DNA of 64,000 nt, taken from contig JAGQDJ010000260.1 of assembly GCA_022885665.1 (NCBI GenBank), forward strand, positions 806,001 through 870,000, written 5' to 3'. Made by a program: the position numbers and the translations under genes. Below the pieces are notes generated by a model, which saw nothing but the letters and a program-made list of their open reading frames with translations, did no database searches and was not told where the DNA came from. The DNA is from Triops longicaudatus (lineage: Eukaryota > Arthropoda > Branchiopoda > Notostraca > Triopsidae). Positions 45,885 through 59,288 of the stretch are shown piece after piece. Numbering within the stretch: the stretch's first letter is position 1; each line of letters starts with the position of its first letter.

Positions 45885-46806
45885 CGAAATGTTTCAAAAC
45901 CAAGTATTCCGTGTGATACTTTAACGCCACTGTTAAATTTCGTACAAAGTTTATTTCAACCAAATCCTTCTCTGAGATTAGAGTAATTGTATGGATAGTA
46001 ATTGTACATTTTGAGGACCCTTGTCCTAAATTTGTTGTAAATATACCATAACCGGGCGACAATGAAGTAATGCCTATTCACAGTAGAATCTCACTAAAAC
46101 ATTCCTTTTTCCTCAACTCTCGATATTGGTAGACTGATTTTTAAGTGCCGAGTTTGTGAAAATATATAGAAAAAGCCTGCGTAATGAGTTTCGTAAATGT
46201 AATGGATTTAGGATATACCGAACAGTTTTTTTTTTTTCGTTTCCAGTTTCTCCTCAATTGTCGGACTATTATTAGACACAAAAAACTATTTGGGAAAACA
46301 GCAGATTTTAAATGGTTAGACTAAATTACTACAGTTTTGATCGTTTAGAGGAGATATAACGGGGAAAAAGATAGACCAATTGAGATGAAAATTGCAAGAT
46401 TTAAGCAATCAAACGAGAATAACCTTTGCTTTTTGTCGTACTGAAGAAACGGAGTTAGCGGTGTTTTATTACTAATTAATTAATCATTTATCTGTGCTGA
46501 AAATTTTTCCTGAAACTTTCTTAAGTTTATAATCAATTCTAGTGAAAAGTTCAGTTTTACTGTGGCAGTACATAAATTCAGACAGTCCAGTTACTTTTGT
46601 CGCGGCATTCAAAAGTGAAGAATCTTAGATTTTCATACTTGCTCAATTGGCGCCGTTAGAGAACCATAATTCTGGTACGTGGTTTATATTTGCGGATCGC
46701 GTTCCTGAATTGAGGCTTGCAGCGGTGCCGCTCAGTGTTTGTATACAAAACTTTTCTTGTGATATTTTTGTCGTCGATCAAAAAGCGGTTTCTAAAGGCC
46801 AAAACA
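45885..46806. other. Intergenic region between the second Rho gene and NHLRC2
   Basis: AT-rich spacer with the 3' UTR of the second Rho gene and the 5' flank of NHLRC2. The NHLRC2 frame stays open upstream to about 46717, but the ATG at 46807 best matches the expected length. No other feature was recognised. Confidence 0.4.
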
Positions 46807-49800
46807 ATGGAGTTTCGCGCAAATCCTGGCGTTGGGGAGCTGATTTTGCAAACCTTGGCTTTGAATGAATATACTCAGCAAAATTTAAACGAACCTTCGC
46901 TTGTTAAAGCACAAATAGAGAAACATTTAAATGTCGCCGACTTGACAGCTTCTATTCCGGATTTTCCTCCAGGTACTTGAATTATTTTTCATATGAAGTT
47001 TGAAAAACTATTTCTCCATTATTTAACTTAAACAATATTATTTTCTCCCTTAAAAAATTAACCGTGAAATGCGACTATTTTTCAGGCTTAGAATGGTTCA
47101 ATGCGTCCAAATCGATGAGTTTGGAAGACTTAAAAGGAAGAATCATAGTTTTGGACTTTTTCACATACTGCTGCATCAATTGTATGCACATTTTACCCGA
47201 CCTCGAAGCCCTTGAAGCGAAATTTCCCCCATCTTCCGGAGTCCTTGTAGTACGTGAAACTTCGACGCATTCTTTTTAAATAATTGTATAATTAAATAAT
47301 TTTATATAATGTTTATATTTAATTTTTGTTAATTATTATTGTTATTATTTTTATGTTTATTTTTTATTATTTTTATTAGTGTTTTTATTATTTCTTACCA
47401 TTTATTTGATTTTAGTATTTTCAGAGTGTCTAAAGATTTTAGGCAATTGCAAAAGTTATTTCGCGTTATCCATATCTGTTCTTGCTTTTCCATATTTAAT
47501 GCTCAATGATTTCGAATTTTTTTTACTTTAGTATATACAGTTTCTTTTATTGCTTTTTGTAGACATGTTGTTCGACATGTACTAACTAGTTTCTGTTGTA
47601 GATTGGAGTGCATAGTGCCAAATTCGAGAACGAAAAACTCTCTATCAACATTCTTTCAGCTATTGAACGCTACAATATCCATCACCCTGTCGTTAACGAT
47701 CCAGAAGCTTTTCTCTGGAAATCTTTAAGCATTTCTTGTTGGCCAACACTACTTATTCTCGGTAAAAAAATAGAATAAAACAAATTAGTAAAAAATAAAA
47801 TAGAAATTGAGAAAAATAGGAAGTAAAACAGCAAAAAAAAAAACAAACGATTTCTGTTTAGAATAGTACGTTGTTCCTTTGTTCTTTCGATCTAATTCCG
47901 CAGGTCCCAAAGCGCAACCGCTTTTCTGCTTAGTAGGAGAAGGACATCGTGAAACATTAATTCATTACGTCACCTCTGCGTTGGAATTTTATTCCCCAAG
48001 CGAAATTAGTCCATGTTCGCTTCCGTTACAGCGAAACGCACACATAAATCCGTCGTCCTCCGAGCTTAAGTTTCCTGGAAAAGTTGCTCTCTTACCGCAT
48101 CGTACTCAGAAGCTCTTGGCCATTGCAGACAGTGGTCACAATCGGATATTAATTACGTCAACTTCTGGACAAATCAAAGTATTAATAATTATAGACGACA
48201 ACAAAGCAACAGAAAGATTTTTTTTTCATCTTGTATGTTCTAATTGGTTTGTGAAGGAAATCATTGGAAAGAATGCGGGATTTACTGATGGATCGTTCGA
48301 GAAGGCACAGTTTCGCAGCCCACAAGGTTTAATTTGGCGCAGTAGCTTGGAATTGTACGTCGCAGATACAGGAAACCACGCCATAAGATTGGTAACAATT
48401 TAAAATCGTTTGATAGAATAAAAATAGCCACAAAAAACTAATGAAATTGTTTAGTATTTTTACTTTTTATTAATTGATAATTAAATTTAGTAATTAATAG
48501 AAAGCTTAGTAATGAAAACTTACAGAATTTGATTATTTTTCTTTTCATTTTGGAACTTTATCCATAGATTAACTTCACAGAAAAAACGGTAACGACAGTG
48601 GTGGGCTCAGGGGTACAAGGGGGCGACAAAGAGGGAGGTTTGAGTGGTTCTCAGCAAGTCATCGCGTCACCGTGGGATGTTTGTTTCATACCAGGGTTAA
48701 ATAACTCCAAAGAAGAAGGAAGTTTCGACATCTTGTGTATCGCAATGGCCGGAACTCACCAGATTTGGGGCTATTTCTTGAAAGATATGTCGTGGTGGAA
48801 GAAAAGGTGATTTGGAAGACCCGGAGACAACTGCCAAAGTTCATTAACTTGTAATAATTTCATTGTAGCAATTATGCCAAAGATATTTGTGTCCGATTAG
48901 CTGGAAGTGGCGCGGAAGAAAATCGCAATAATTCTTATCCGCATAAAGCGGGCTTTGCGCAACCCTCAGGCCTAACGCAGGCGATGGTTAATGGACAATC
49001 CATTGTTTACATAGCGGACAGTGAAAGTTCTAGCATCCGGCAATTGTCATTAGCAGATGGGGCTGTTAAAGCGGTAGTGGGCGGAGATAAAGATCCTTTG
49101 GTAAGGTAAAATTACGTCATAAGCTAAACCTTTTAGTAATTTAACTTTTGCAATGTTGTGAATATCGAAGTTTCGGATTTTGGTAGAAAAGCGTCATAAA
49201 GGTTATGATGTGAATACCTCATTTTTTCATTAAGGTTAAAGCATTAAGGTCAATGGCTGATGTGATACTCGTCGGTGAAAACTAATATATTTGGTAAAAA
49301 CTCAGTTATTGTTGTCAAATAAAGACGCACTGTCTTCATTGCTAAGCATTAAGTAAGTCAAGTTCGCAAGGTAACAATGAATTTTTAACAATGAATTCTT
49401 CATTTTTAACGAATCTGATATTTTTTTCAATAAATAAAAAATAGGTAGATGATTAACAAGTAGCGTGAGAATGAGGAATTACATTCGTTAATAATATTGT
49501 ATTGAATTTTTAATCGTTGATTTTTTGTTTTTAAGAATTTGTTCGCCTTCGGAGACAGTGACAGTAGCGATGGCGGACCGGTACGGTTGCAGCACCCTTT
49601 GGGGGTGACTTGGCATTCGAAACGAGAGTTGTTGTACGTGGCTGATTCATATAATCACCGTATCAAAACAGTTGCAACTCTGAACAAAAATTTTTGTGCC
49701 AAATTAGCGGGCAACGGCCAAGCTGGGTTCATCGATGGGTTATTTAGTGATGCTCAGGTAAAAATGCTCAAAACTTCATTCAAATTACTTGAATATTACG

Positions 49801-50538
49801 TTTGGAAAACAGTTTAATGAGCCTGGAGGCCTTTGTGTGGATGAAGAAGAAGATTTTTTATACGTAGCTGATACAAACAATCACTCGATCCGAATTTTGG
49901 ATCTGAAAACGTCTGTTGTTCGCACGGTAAGTGTTTGGAGATCTCTGTTCTTACTTTAAAAAAAAAAATAGATCAGGTATTTATATTCTATTTTTTAATT
50001 ATTCTTTATTTTTATTGTTTATTACTTTTTTCGTTGTAGTTAAAAATTACCAAAGGAGAAGAAGTTGAAGATAGCCCGGATGGCATCGAAATAATACGTC
50101 TGCCCTTGCAAGAATGTGAGCTAACGTGGGAATGGACCATTGTATTGCCCGAGGGCGTTAAACTAAACACCGACGCTCCCAGTACTTACAAAGTTATTAC
50201 AGGTACCTTTTATCTTTCCTTTAGCTTTGCATAACAGTATGGTGTTGTATTTGCGATTAAGTTTTCTTGTTTTAGGCTCTCAAACGGTCACTGCCTCGCA
50301 ATGTGAAACTCCAAGAAAGATTGGCGCTTTAAGCGGAAGAATTTCTTTTACTTGTCTTCCGGTGGAAGCCAAATCCAATGATAACATTAGCTTACAAATG
50401 CAAGTCTACTTGTGCAATGACCAAAACCTGTGCTTTCTCCAGAAACCAGTGCTAACTTTGCGATTGCAACGCGAATCTTTCATTGAAACAGCGTCTTCTG
50501 TACATTCGAGCGTTATTTATATAAAAAATGTATTTTAA
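46807..50538 (+). CDS. NHLRC2: NHLRC2, thioredoxin-like and NHL-repeat protein
   Basis: Eleven exons: 46807-46972, 47086-47249, 47602-47761, 47904-48178, 48257-48391, 48568-48806, 48869-49100, 49536-49757, 49813-49926, 50040-50202, 50276-50538, for 710 aa (human 726). The N-terminal thioredoxin-like domain has the CCINC motif (C85-x-x-C88) in FFTYCCINCMHILPDLEALE and IGVHSAKF. A six-bladed NHL propeller follows, with ADSGHNRIL, VADTGNHAIR, AMAGTHQIW, ADSESSSIR, VADSYNHRIK and VADTNNHSIR each marking a blade. A beta-rich C-terminal domain ends in SSVIYIKNVF. In mammals loss of NHLRC2 causes a severe multi-organ disease (FINCA); the molecular activity is unsettled. The 48179-48256 intron is 78 bases, a multiple of three, without an in-frame stop; similarity to human supports its removal. 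Confidence 0.94.
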
Positions 50539-51751
50539 ATTAACAACAAATAAATGCTCTTTAATAGCAACTCACGGGGTTTAACCCTTGATACGCTTTA
50601 CTAACGCTTTATTTCCCTGTATAATCTGTAGAGAGGCTTGAGCGAGCAGCGTCTTTCTAGCAAACGACGGTTACGCCAGATAATTGTCGAGACTAACACA
50701 AATACCTTAAAGTTCAATACATCCGTCCTCACTGACTTGGGCTTATACCGCTATAATAGGTAATTTTATTCCAATATTGGTAAGTACACGATATTATCAT
50801 GCGGTCAAGTTAAGTATACATGACTTGTTATAGCAATATGAAAACTTACAATATTAAAGTCTCTGAAAATCTCTGAAATCTCTAAAGTCTCTGAAATTCA
50901 TTGACTACCAAAAGTGTATCTTTATACAAAAATTGAATGAAGCCACAGCTGAATGTTTAAGAAAATTGAAAACTCATTCAGCAAGATTTCGATATTTTAA
51001 TTCACGATCGCATACCCAAGTTTAAGTAACGATTTTTGGTAATTTCCTACGTACTTCATGATTTAAAAATAACTATGACTTCATCAATACATAATGGCGA
51101 TTTCTACGCTACTTTGCCTACTTGTCTGCAACTTCAGCCGTGATAAGTGTGGTAATTAATCCGCTCCCATTAAGCTTTTTGAAAAATCGCGCGCCTTCTT
51201 TTCTTGCTCAGACTCGTGTGTTCATTGGTGGGCGTGCGCCAACAAGGGCAATCGACCTGTCGAGCTCGTGTCTGTACTGTATGTGTGTGTGCACTATCCT
51301 GTTTTGCGGTGGCCCAGAAATTCTCTTAATTTATTGGAATATACTTTAGCATTATGCATTAGCTTCCTCCTGGGTAAGTAAAAGACACTTTCACTCCTTT
51401 ATTCTGAGCTAAATAAACCTAGGTTTTCTTGCATAACCTCCAGATTATCACCCTCTTTCTGTCACCCGTTTTTCGTTTTGTATCTTCTTTTGAGCTCATT
51501 CTATCCGTTTTCAAATGTGGAGCCTCGCAGAAATTGCTGCTAAACTCTTCCAAGTACATACATCGTGCTTTCTACCAGACCAAGCAATTGTAGCAATTAA
51601 GCTTTAATTGTTTATGAAAAACGTTTCCTTTCATAGGCACTGATAATTTATTGACACAGAAAATTGCCGATACGTTTGTTTCAAGTGTTTTAGTACGTTA
51701 TTATGTTGTATAGGTGCCAAATCGCAGATTCGTTGGTGAATTTAAAAATTC
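50539..51751. other. Intergenic region between NHLRC2 and PABIR
   Basis: An AATAAA at 50549-50554, only 11 bases after the NHLRC2 stop, is the likely first poly(A) signal. The rest is AT-rich, with a short open frame (51122-51349) lacking any signature. No RNA gene or repeat was recognised. Confidence 0.4.
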
Positions 51752-54700
51752 ATGGATGTTGGTTCTAATCCTGCGCAGCTCAAACGCTGCAGTAGTGCTC
51801 CAATGATCAATGACTTGGATCAAGGCCCTTTACAACCCCCTCCAACCCCACCAGTTGCTCCTTTACCAAGGTAATATCGTTAGGGTTTTCACATACGAGC
51901 CCAGTAATCGCTTCTTGCATATATCTCAAATGCAACTTTGTAGATTTATCTGTATGACAAGAAATGTAAATAAAAAGTGGGATTAAAAAAGTAAGCTGCA
52001 ATGTGGAAATTAGAAAAGAATACAAAAAGTCTGGGACTTGAAAACTAAATTGAAATAAAAGTATATTGTTAAGTAAATGTTGATGCTTAATAGCTTCCTA
52101 TTTCTTTCTTTCTAGGAGTTCCCCAACTTTGCTACTCTTCTCTTCAGCCCAGCCTCGAACACGGCGGTTTTCTGCAACTTTTAGCCCTTTAAATTCACCA
52201 GCAGTAAGAATCAAACCAGCATCAATTGATTTACTAAATGTTTATTGTGGTCGCAAACTGTGTATTATTCCATTTATAGGTTTTCGAGGTATATTCACTA
52301 CTTAGTAACGGTCGAACATTGTCTATAATTTTTTAAATAAATTAAAAATATATTCAGTGTTTCTCAAACGTAAACGGTGAAAAAAGAAATATCAAACACC
52401 AAATATATAATGAAACAATAATAGATAATGCCAGAAACGCTCCGTTTCTTCGCAGCTCTAAGAAACCATAAAGTAAAAGCACTAGCCTTATCACAAGTAG
52501 AAGTACTTAGGATAATTTGTGGTAAAATACCAATTTTCATACAAAAACAACTCAAAATCTAAGTACATAATTGCATAATAGCTTATAATTTTGTCTAATT
52601 GTGTACCAGGTATCTATTTAATTCCTTTCTGGAGCGAATAGTGTATTACAAACTTATGTATAATTACTTTGAAACTTCGTGTGATCAAGCTTGATAGATT
52701 ATAGTTTCTCTAAAATCAGAAGTTGCACAGCTAAAAGCAGCGTACTTTTTGCTGAACCTCGCCCATCATAAAAGATTGGTCCATAATCTGTTGCTATAGA
52801 AAATTTCACTCCGAGAACATATTTGCTATTTTTGCTGCGTTTTCGAGTGACTCTTGGCGAGTGTTAATTCCTAGATTTTCTAAATGTAATTTCGAAAGAA
52901 AACTAAAAAATTTTTGCTCGTCAGGCTTTATTACTTGTCGAAGGAAAGTTTTCCAAACTTTCGACGCAGCCAGTAGCCAAATTTAGAAGATTTTTACTTT
53001 ACTGTACTTTGCGTATCATTTCAGTGTCCCAGTGGTTCAAGCAGCCCTGTTCCAACACGTGTTAGCCAATTGAAACAAGAAGAAGGAGCTGACCCAGTCG
53101 GTATTGGTCGCGAGTTAGCTCGCGAAAAGGAATTGCAATCAACGTTGCAACTGTCACAATCTTGGGAAGATCTGACATTGGTTAGTAAGAATTACTTTGC
53201 AAGTTTTTATGTTTTGCGTTGCTCAGGTTTTCTTTTACGCAGACATTAGAACAGTCACCGTTGTCAGTTAATAATAATAAATAAAATAAAAAAGCTTAAA
53301 GCGAAGTCTGGGCTGTTAAAAATTTGCCAGAAACTTAAAGAAATTTTATTTAAGAAATGGTAACAGTTTGAATTTTAACGTATTTTGTTATCGTTTTCCA
53401 GACGGACACTGTTGACAACAAACCAGAAGTGCGTCGCCCGGCTTCCGCGTGTACTGACCCATTGCAGTTGACTTTACCCAATGCATTCGCTGCCTTTTCC
53501 AATTCCCCGCATCCTTCCCCGACTCGAGTGGTCAATACTCGGCAATGTTTCTCACCCAGTATGCAAATCCCGGTTCGCAATGCGTCCTATTCTCCGACAC
53601 CGTCGCCCAGTCCCACACGAAAGGCTTTTCTTACCAGGTAAATAACACGTGAAGCTGATTTCTTCCAATATTTTATATCAATTCCCTTCCAAAAGATTCA
53701 TATCAATTGTGTCCAATTTTGTATCGACTACCCTTTGGTCATATTTGGCAAAATGGGGATTTACTATGAATTTTCTGCATAAAATCACGAAAATTATTGT
53801 TTTCTTATTATTGTGTTTTATGTATTCTAATACCAATATGGGATTTCAATAAGTCGCAGGAGTCTGAGTCCAATCACGATGCGACCCTCAACGTTCGGCG
53901 CCGTGAAACGGAAATGTGATCTGGATTCGGACAAAGAATTAAATTTGGGACCGCCTATGAAGCGCCCGCCCCAGTTGTTCGCCAGCTTATCCAACGATAA
54001 ATCCAACGGTTTCCTATTGACCCGAGCTGTAACGCCCACGAGGTAATTTTACAATAAATCCAACTCAATTTTCCTGTTTATCTCTAATTTCCTAATAAAC
54101 TCTTTTACAATTCGCTATTGTTTGCTCGCAGGTAAATTTCCGGGAAAATTTTATTATTACAGAATTTTTTATTATTTTTATTAGGAAATTATCGATAGAG
54201 GTTTGTTTCGAGTTGAGTCAAGAAATAAAAAAAAGATTTGGAAGTCTGAGGGAAGAAGGTTTTTTTCGATTAGTTTACAAAGGGTCCTTGCACAAATAGG
54301 CATTCCAGGTAATGAAGCAGCTGATAGGGCGGCGAAAGAAGGGACAATCTCTAGCAACGCACTTACGAACTCGTGTATAAGACATGAACCGATAACAATC
54401 ATTAGAAAGGGCATCGAAAAAGAATTTTTAAATACAAACGAAGTTTATAGATCGTATTTAAGATAAGACCCAGAGAAAGCACCAAAATTCTAAATGAAAG
54501 CTGCAGGCGATAATTTGTCGCAATAGCGACTTAGTTCGCTTTAAAACAAACAACAATATTTTTATTATTATTAGTTTTTTATTATTAGAAAATTTATTAT
54601 TATTATTAGAACATTTATTATTATTATTATTATTAGAAAATTTTCATTATTAGAAAATTTATTAATGTCATTATTAGAAAAAAAAACCATCATTTTCTTT

Positions 54701-55265
54701 CCTTTTTCGATTTTGTCCGGAATTCTCAGTTTTTCTTTGGAATTCTAGTTTGGATCTGGCAGGATCGGTCGGATCAGTTGGCACTCCGGAATCGTATTAC
54801 TCCACGGGCGGAGATTCGCCTGCGGCGTTATCACCGTTACACGTGGACGCGTCCATTCCTTCCACGTCGTCCGCGGTCACGAGCCAAGGTACCCTGCCTT
54901 TAGTAGTCTCAGGAGGCGGGGCTAGCTGTGGCATGACGCGGCAGGTGGGCGTCTCTCCGTTACCGTTTCACAGTTTGGCGCTGAGTAGCCGCGCTTGCAG
55001 CAGTACGAGCTGTAGTGGTAGCACCAGCAGCAGTAGTAGTCCGCGACCGGCCGAAGGCATGAAGGAATTTGTGGGCGTGGGCGAAGAAGAAGAGTTAGTG
55101 ACGTTACTAAAAGATTCTGCTGCCAGTGCAGCGCTAATTCAACCTTCGCTCGGAACCGCGGCGGACAGCGGAAGGGCTTGTGATATCGCCAAGAAGTTCG
55201 AGTTGATGGAAGCCGAATCTTCAGATACGTCGGACGTTATACATATCGATACTAGTCAGCCTTGA
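51752..55265 (+). CDS. PABIR1: PABIR / FAM122 family, PP2A-B55 inhibitor
   Basis: Six exons: 51752-51870, 52116-52203, 53025-53180, 53402-53637, 53860-54042, 54749-55265, for 432 aa (human PABIR1/FAM122A 287). The family members bind the B55 subunit of PP2A and block it, linking CHK1 signalling to mitotic entry. Conserved blocks in order: LKRCSSAPMINDL (human LRRSNSAPLIHGL), RVSQLKQEEG...REKELQSTLQLSQSWED (the B55-docking motif and inhibitory helix), QCFSPSMQ, PSPSPTRKAFLTRRSLSPI and RPSTFGAVKRKCDLDSD. These contain many Ser-Pro and Thr-Pro sites, in line with CDK and CHK1 control. The C-terminal 170 residues are a Ser-rich disordered extension not found in human. One donor (GTTAGT at 53181) is weak. 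The last intron holds a retrotransposon fragment and AT-rich repeats. The family has several vertebrate paralogues, so the number in the symbol is nominal. Confidence 0.9.
54203..54466 (+). mobile_element. Fragment of non-LTR retrotransposon RNase H
   Basis: An 87-codon open frame within the last PABIR intron encodes IGIPGNEAADRAAKEGT, the motif around the last catalytic Asp of the RNase H domain in many LINE-type elements (HVGI.GNE.AD..AK). No reverse transcriptase domain or other part is present nearby, so it is a remnant. It lies in the sense direction relative to the host gene. Confidence 0.7.
54557..54680. repeat. TTA/ATTAG-type simple sequence tract
   Basis: About 120 bases of TTATTA units broken by AGAAAATTT segments, just downstream of the retrotransposon fragment and before the last PABIR exon. 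It could be the A/T-rich tail of the same insertion. Confidence 0.75.
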
Positions 55266-55812
55266 AGTTAGAGGAAAAATGACGAGTTACGTGAAAAAAG
55301 CAGGAAGGTCTTTTTTTCTGCGACAATGTTTTAGGAAGGATATTTTTGACTAGAACGATATTTTAGGGACGGTTCGTTTCTCGTTGTTTTTCTTCTCCCC
55401 TGAAAAGGACAAGATAATGTAGAACAAGGTGTTTTACGAGCTTATTAACTTGTAATGAGTATGCAGGTTGATTTTTGAGTGGTGAAGATAACCAGAGGTT
55501 TTCTCGTGTTCATAAGAAATAGTCTGTTGCCCAGACAGGCTCTTTTATTTGAACGCTACTGGGCGAAATGAGCGCAGGAAATGTTCTGAATACACAAAAT
55601 ACTTGCTTGCCGAAACTTACATTAAATAAGAAATGGAGGCAGAAGGTGTGTGCCTCATGAACAACTTCGGATAAGCAAGTATGGAGTTGTGTCTATTCCC
55701 TGTGATCATTAATTGGTCCCGGAGTACTGTAGAGCGTGTATTTTTTCTGTCTTTACAATCCAATAGAATTTATTTGAAAACTCCATATTTTGTTATATTT
55801 ATTTTTACAATA
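55266..55812. other. Convergent 3' regions of PABIR and Rubicon
   Basis: The two genes end toward each other over 547 bases. TTTATT at 55769-55774 (AATAAA on the minus strand) is a likely poly(A) signal for Rubicon. Nothing else was recognised. Confidence 0.5.
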
Positions 55813-58800
55813 TTAATTTTGGAGTTTGCGAATCGCTAAGCGGGAACAACGTGGACATTTGCCTGCCACATAACACAGAGAATGAAAACATGCACCACAG
55901 TCGTCACACCGAGTCGTTTTGTCGACCTGGAATGGGAAAATGATCTCGGAAGATCCGCATAATTCACAAAGGAAGCCGCGAGCAGAACACAACTATAAAA
56001 ACGAACAAATATAAATATTTGTCTTTACTTAAAAAAAAATAATAAAAATACAATAATAATAATAAATAAAAATCTTTTCAAACTGCTTTCCAATCTGGAA
56101 TAAAAACATTTTAAAGAAATATTTACTGTGCATTGAGTCACGTGGTTTACAGCTTGGTTAACATAAGACTTCAGAACGGTATACAGTTCACCGGATCTGA
56201 CGTGAATCAGGTCCTTCAATGAGTATAAATGCGGGTCTGTGAGATTCCCTGCAATAAATTCCATACTCGACCATAGCCTGTAAAATGACATTGAATCGAA
56301 GTGAATTATAAGATTTTGCCGCATTTATTTCACATTTCGACACTGAAAAAGTAACCTGAATTAGTATAATAAATTATAAATAAATAATTAATATAATAAA
56401 TATACATGCGTCATAATTTCATTTACAGATGCGCAGTTATCCAGATAGGCATTAGAATCTTCCCAAGTGGCTATACTGTACTTCGAAGAGGTATATAAAA
56501 ATAACTCACGTTTCAGCAAAGCGGCAGGTACGGATGAAATCTCTCAAATGGAAAAGCTGGATTCTCAATAAACGGATTTTATCCAAAGTTCGAACCCTTC
56601 GGTACAGAGCGGGCGCCATGTCAGCAATATGAAAGAGTGGATCTTCCCACATTCTTTCGAGTAACGTCATCGAAAAGTTCGAAACCGGGTACCTGTTTTG
56701 CACATTTTCAGCATAAATGGCATTCTTTCCACAGCAAAAACTTCGTTACCTAGTAAAGTCCCATTTCTTAAGAATACGAGCAGGAATAAGCGCCAGGTTA
56801 TTGTTATGGCAGCCAGTGCAGAAATACCGGCCCAGGTATTCGCAATACCGAAAATGTTTACTGTACTCTGGTCGAACGCGCATTCCACAACCAGCGCACT
56901 TGTAGTTTTGCTTCGCCATCATAACTTTCAAGCTAAACACACTCATATTGTTTAATAGACGCACAAGAAAATTCAATTTGACTTTACTTAGGAGTAGGAT
57001 GCACCAAGAACACGATTTGGGGCCGAGGCGGGGCCCAATCCAAGTTGCCTCGTAATTCAGTGGCGTTTTCGGTCTCTTCATCTGGGTTAACTGGAAAACT
57101 GCCTGGCAATGGAAGCAACTATAAAAAACAATATCCGTAAGATAAAAAAAATAGTAAAATAATAAAATAATTTTATCTAAGGTCATCAAGAACTGCTTAA
57201 GCGAAAGTCTAGGCTGGATTCTAAATTAAAGAAATATTAAATTAAAAAGTTCTAAAGATGTTATGATCATTTAAGTACAAATATAAATGAATCAACAAGA
57301 AATGATATCGTACTCGTTGAGGAGCGTCTTGTTCGGACACGAGCCATTCCAACTCGGAAGCTTTAGGCAGTTGCTTGTCGTTAAATCGACGAATGAGGGA
57401 TAAAGCCACGCTTTCAGCTGAAGCTACGGAGTCGTTTAAGACGCTCGGATGGGAAGAACTGGGCGGAGTTAGACTGGGGCTGTAAACAGGCGTCGAAGAA
57501 ACTGGATAGTTAACATTCGCGAGTGCTGCGAGTTTGCGGTGCGCCAACGTTTTGTCTACTGTTGATTGTGGTCTTCGGAAGTCCGCGTCTGAGTAAAATG
57601 AAGCTAGCGACACTGAAACTCCTAAAACAGGAGGAAACATCGAATATAACACAGTTCAACAAAACTGAATATAATATAACGTATTATTTTTTAATATCAT
57701 TCAGTATGTACCCGAATTTTACCGAAACTTCGTAGTACTGTATGTGTAAGAGTTAAGCTAAATAGCGTAAAAGTGAGAACCTGAGTCTCGTAAGGCCACT
57801 AGATTCGATTCTTCTAAGCCCAAATCGAGTTCTTCGTCCGAAGAAATGCTCGGAGAAATGCTCGGATACGGACTAGAAGGAGCAGAGGAAATATCTTGGT
57901 CTGTAGTGGTTTCTTCCGTCCTTCCGTCACTTAAAACGCAGCCAACAGTTTTTAGTAACGAGGCCGGTGGCGATTTCTTGGTTTGGACTTGTCTTTCCGC
58001 TAAGCGTTGGCGACGACGAATTCGCAAGCGTTGTTTCAACATACGAATCTCTTCGTCACTTTCTTCGCCTTCTTCTTCTTCCATTTCGCTCGCTTTCATC
58101 AGCTGCGTGAATTTTACCTTAAGAAATGAAGACCGAAAATAAGCTTTTCTAATAGAAAACGATGCTGACTTTCCCTATTGTCACTCTGTGTTGTATTTTT
58201 ATAACTATTGTTTTCTGGGTGAATATTATTACTTTTCCCCCTAGGTTTAATAATCTTTTAGGAAAAAGGAAGTAGTTACTTGCTCAATGGCTGCAATCAT
58301 CGCTTCGCATACGCTGAAATGGGCGTTTTCACGATCGAGTTCTGCGCAAGCTCGTTTGAACTGTGTTGATGTTAGAAAACTGGTTAAACTTTGACCTTCT
58401 TTCGGCCTCGGTAGATAACCACTTCCGGTTGATGCCAACTGAATACTAATGCCACCGTCTTCCATAAATCTTGGCGACGGCTCGACAGTTATTGCCTGGT
58501 CCTCGTTGTACGTTCCAGTATTCTCTACTTACAAACATTTATGAAAGATTTTTAACATGAAAATAAGAAATGTAACTAGTTTATGCATACCTGATGAAAG
58601 AGGAGGAAAACTTGTGGAAAACATGGTCAGGGTCGAGCTTGGACGAGAGAAGATGGTACTGCTGCTCATGATTGGCTTGTTGTGGAAGAAAGTGTCGGAT
58701 TGAGACCGTACGTGGCGAGATTTGAGGTGAGATTTTGGAGTAACGCTTGGTTGGTTCTGAGATTCCACTGTTATGATACTGCGCGAATCGGAATCCTCTT

Positions 58801-58870
58801 CTTGGTTTAGCTCACTTTTGGTCACTACTGAAACGTCTGATTCTTCGCCTTCCGTTATTGCCTCTTCCAT
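55813..58870 (-). CDS. RUBCN: Rubicon-family RH-domain protein, no RUN domain
   Basis: Nine exons on the minus strand: 58870-58591, 58524-58280, 58117-57781, 57621-57314, 57118-56988, 56932-56750, 56692-56510, 56277-56127, 55992-55813, for 665 aa. Rubicon binds PI3K (Vps34) complex II and Rab7 and restrains autophagosome maturation and endocytic traffic. The last 300 residues are the Rubicon homology domain with its zinc ligands: DWAPPRPQIVF, AKQNYKCAGCGMRV, RYCEYLGRYFCTGCH, PARILKKWDF, YPVSNFSMTLLERMWEDPLF, HLYSLKDLIHVRSGEL, CSARGFLCELC, CDDCGACFHSLC and CPRCSRL. SGVSVSLASFYSD sits before it. The first half is acidic and Ser-rich with one coiled coil (about 205-240). Human RUBCN starts with a RUN domain; here the ATG is at the start of an acidic stretch and the upstream space belongs to the p62 promoter, so RUN is absent, as in the paralogue Pacer (RUBCNL). 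Confidence 0.93.
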
Positions 58871-59288
58871 GATTTTCACGTCTAAACGACTGGATTACGT
58901 TGTTATTGTTGCGTATTTGTTGTTAGCCGGCAATTTAGTATTCCATAGATGGCGTTGGCTCTGATTCACCTCAAATTAATTTCTTTAAAATTTTGGAATC
59001 TTCCTTTGAGAACTTTAAAAGCGTAACACATGAATAAAATATGAACAAAGACTAAATTTAATGGGGAAAATATTGATTTATTAATCTGTGACCGGAACAG
59101 AGATTTCATCTGAAATATTGGACTAGCAGATGTCAAATTCTGCCCCGTAACCAGAAACGGGAATCGCTACATGAGCGCGATCTACCTTTCTACAACGTGC
59201 CCATGACTACGTCATGAAGTCCTATGTTTACCAATAAACGCAACGTCATATCGTAGTGCGTTCTAGCAAAACCTTACAACCGTGTGGG

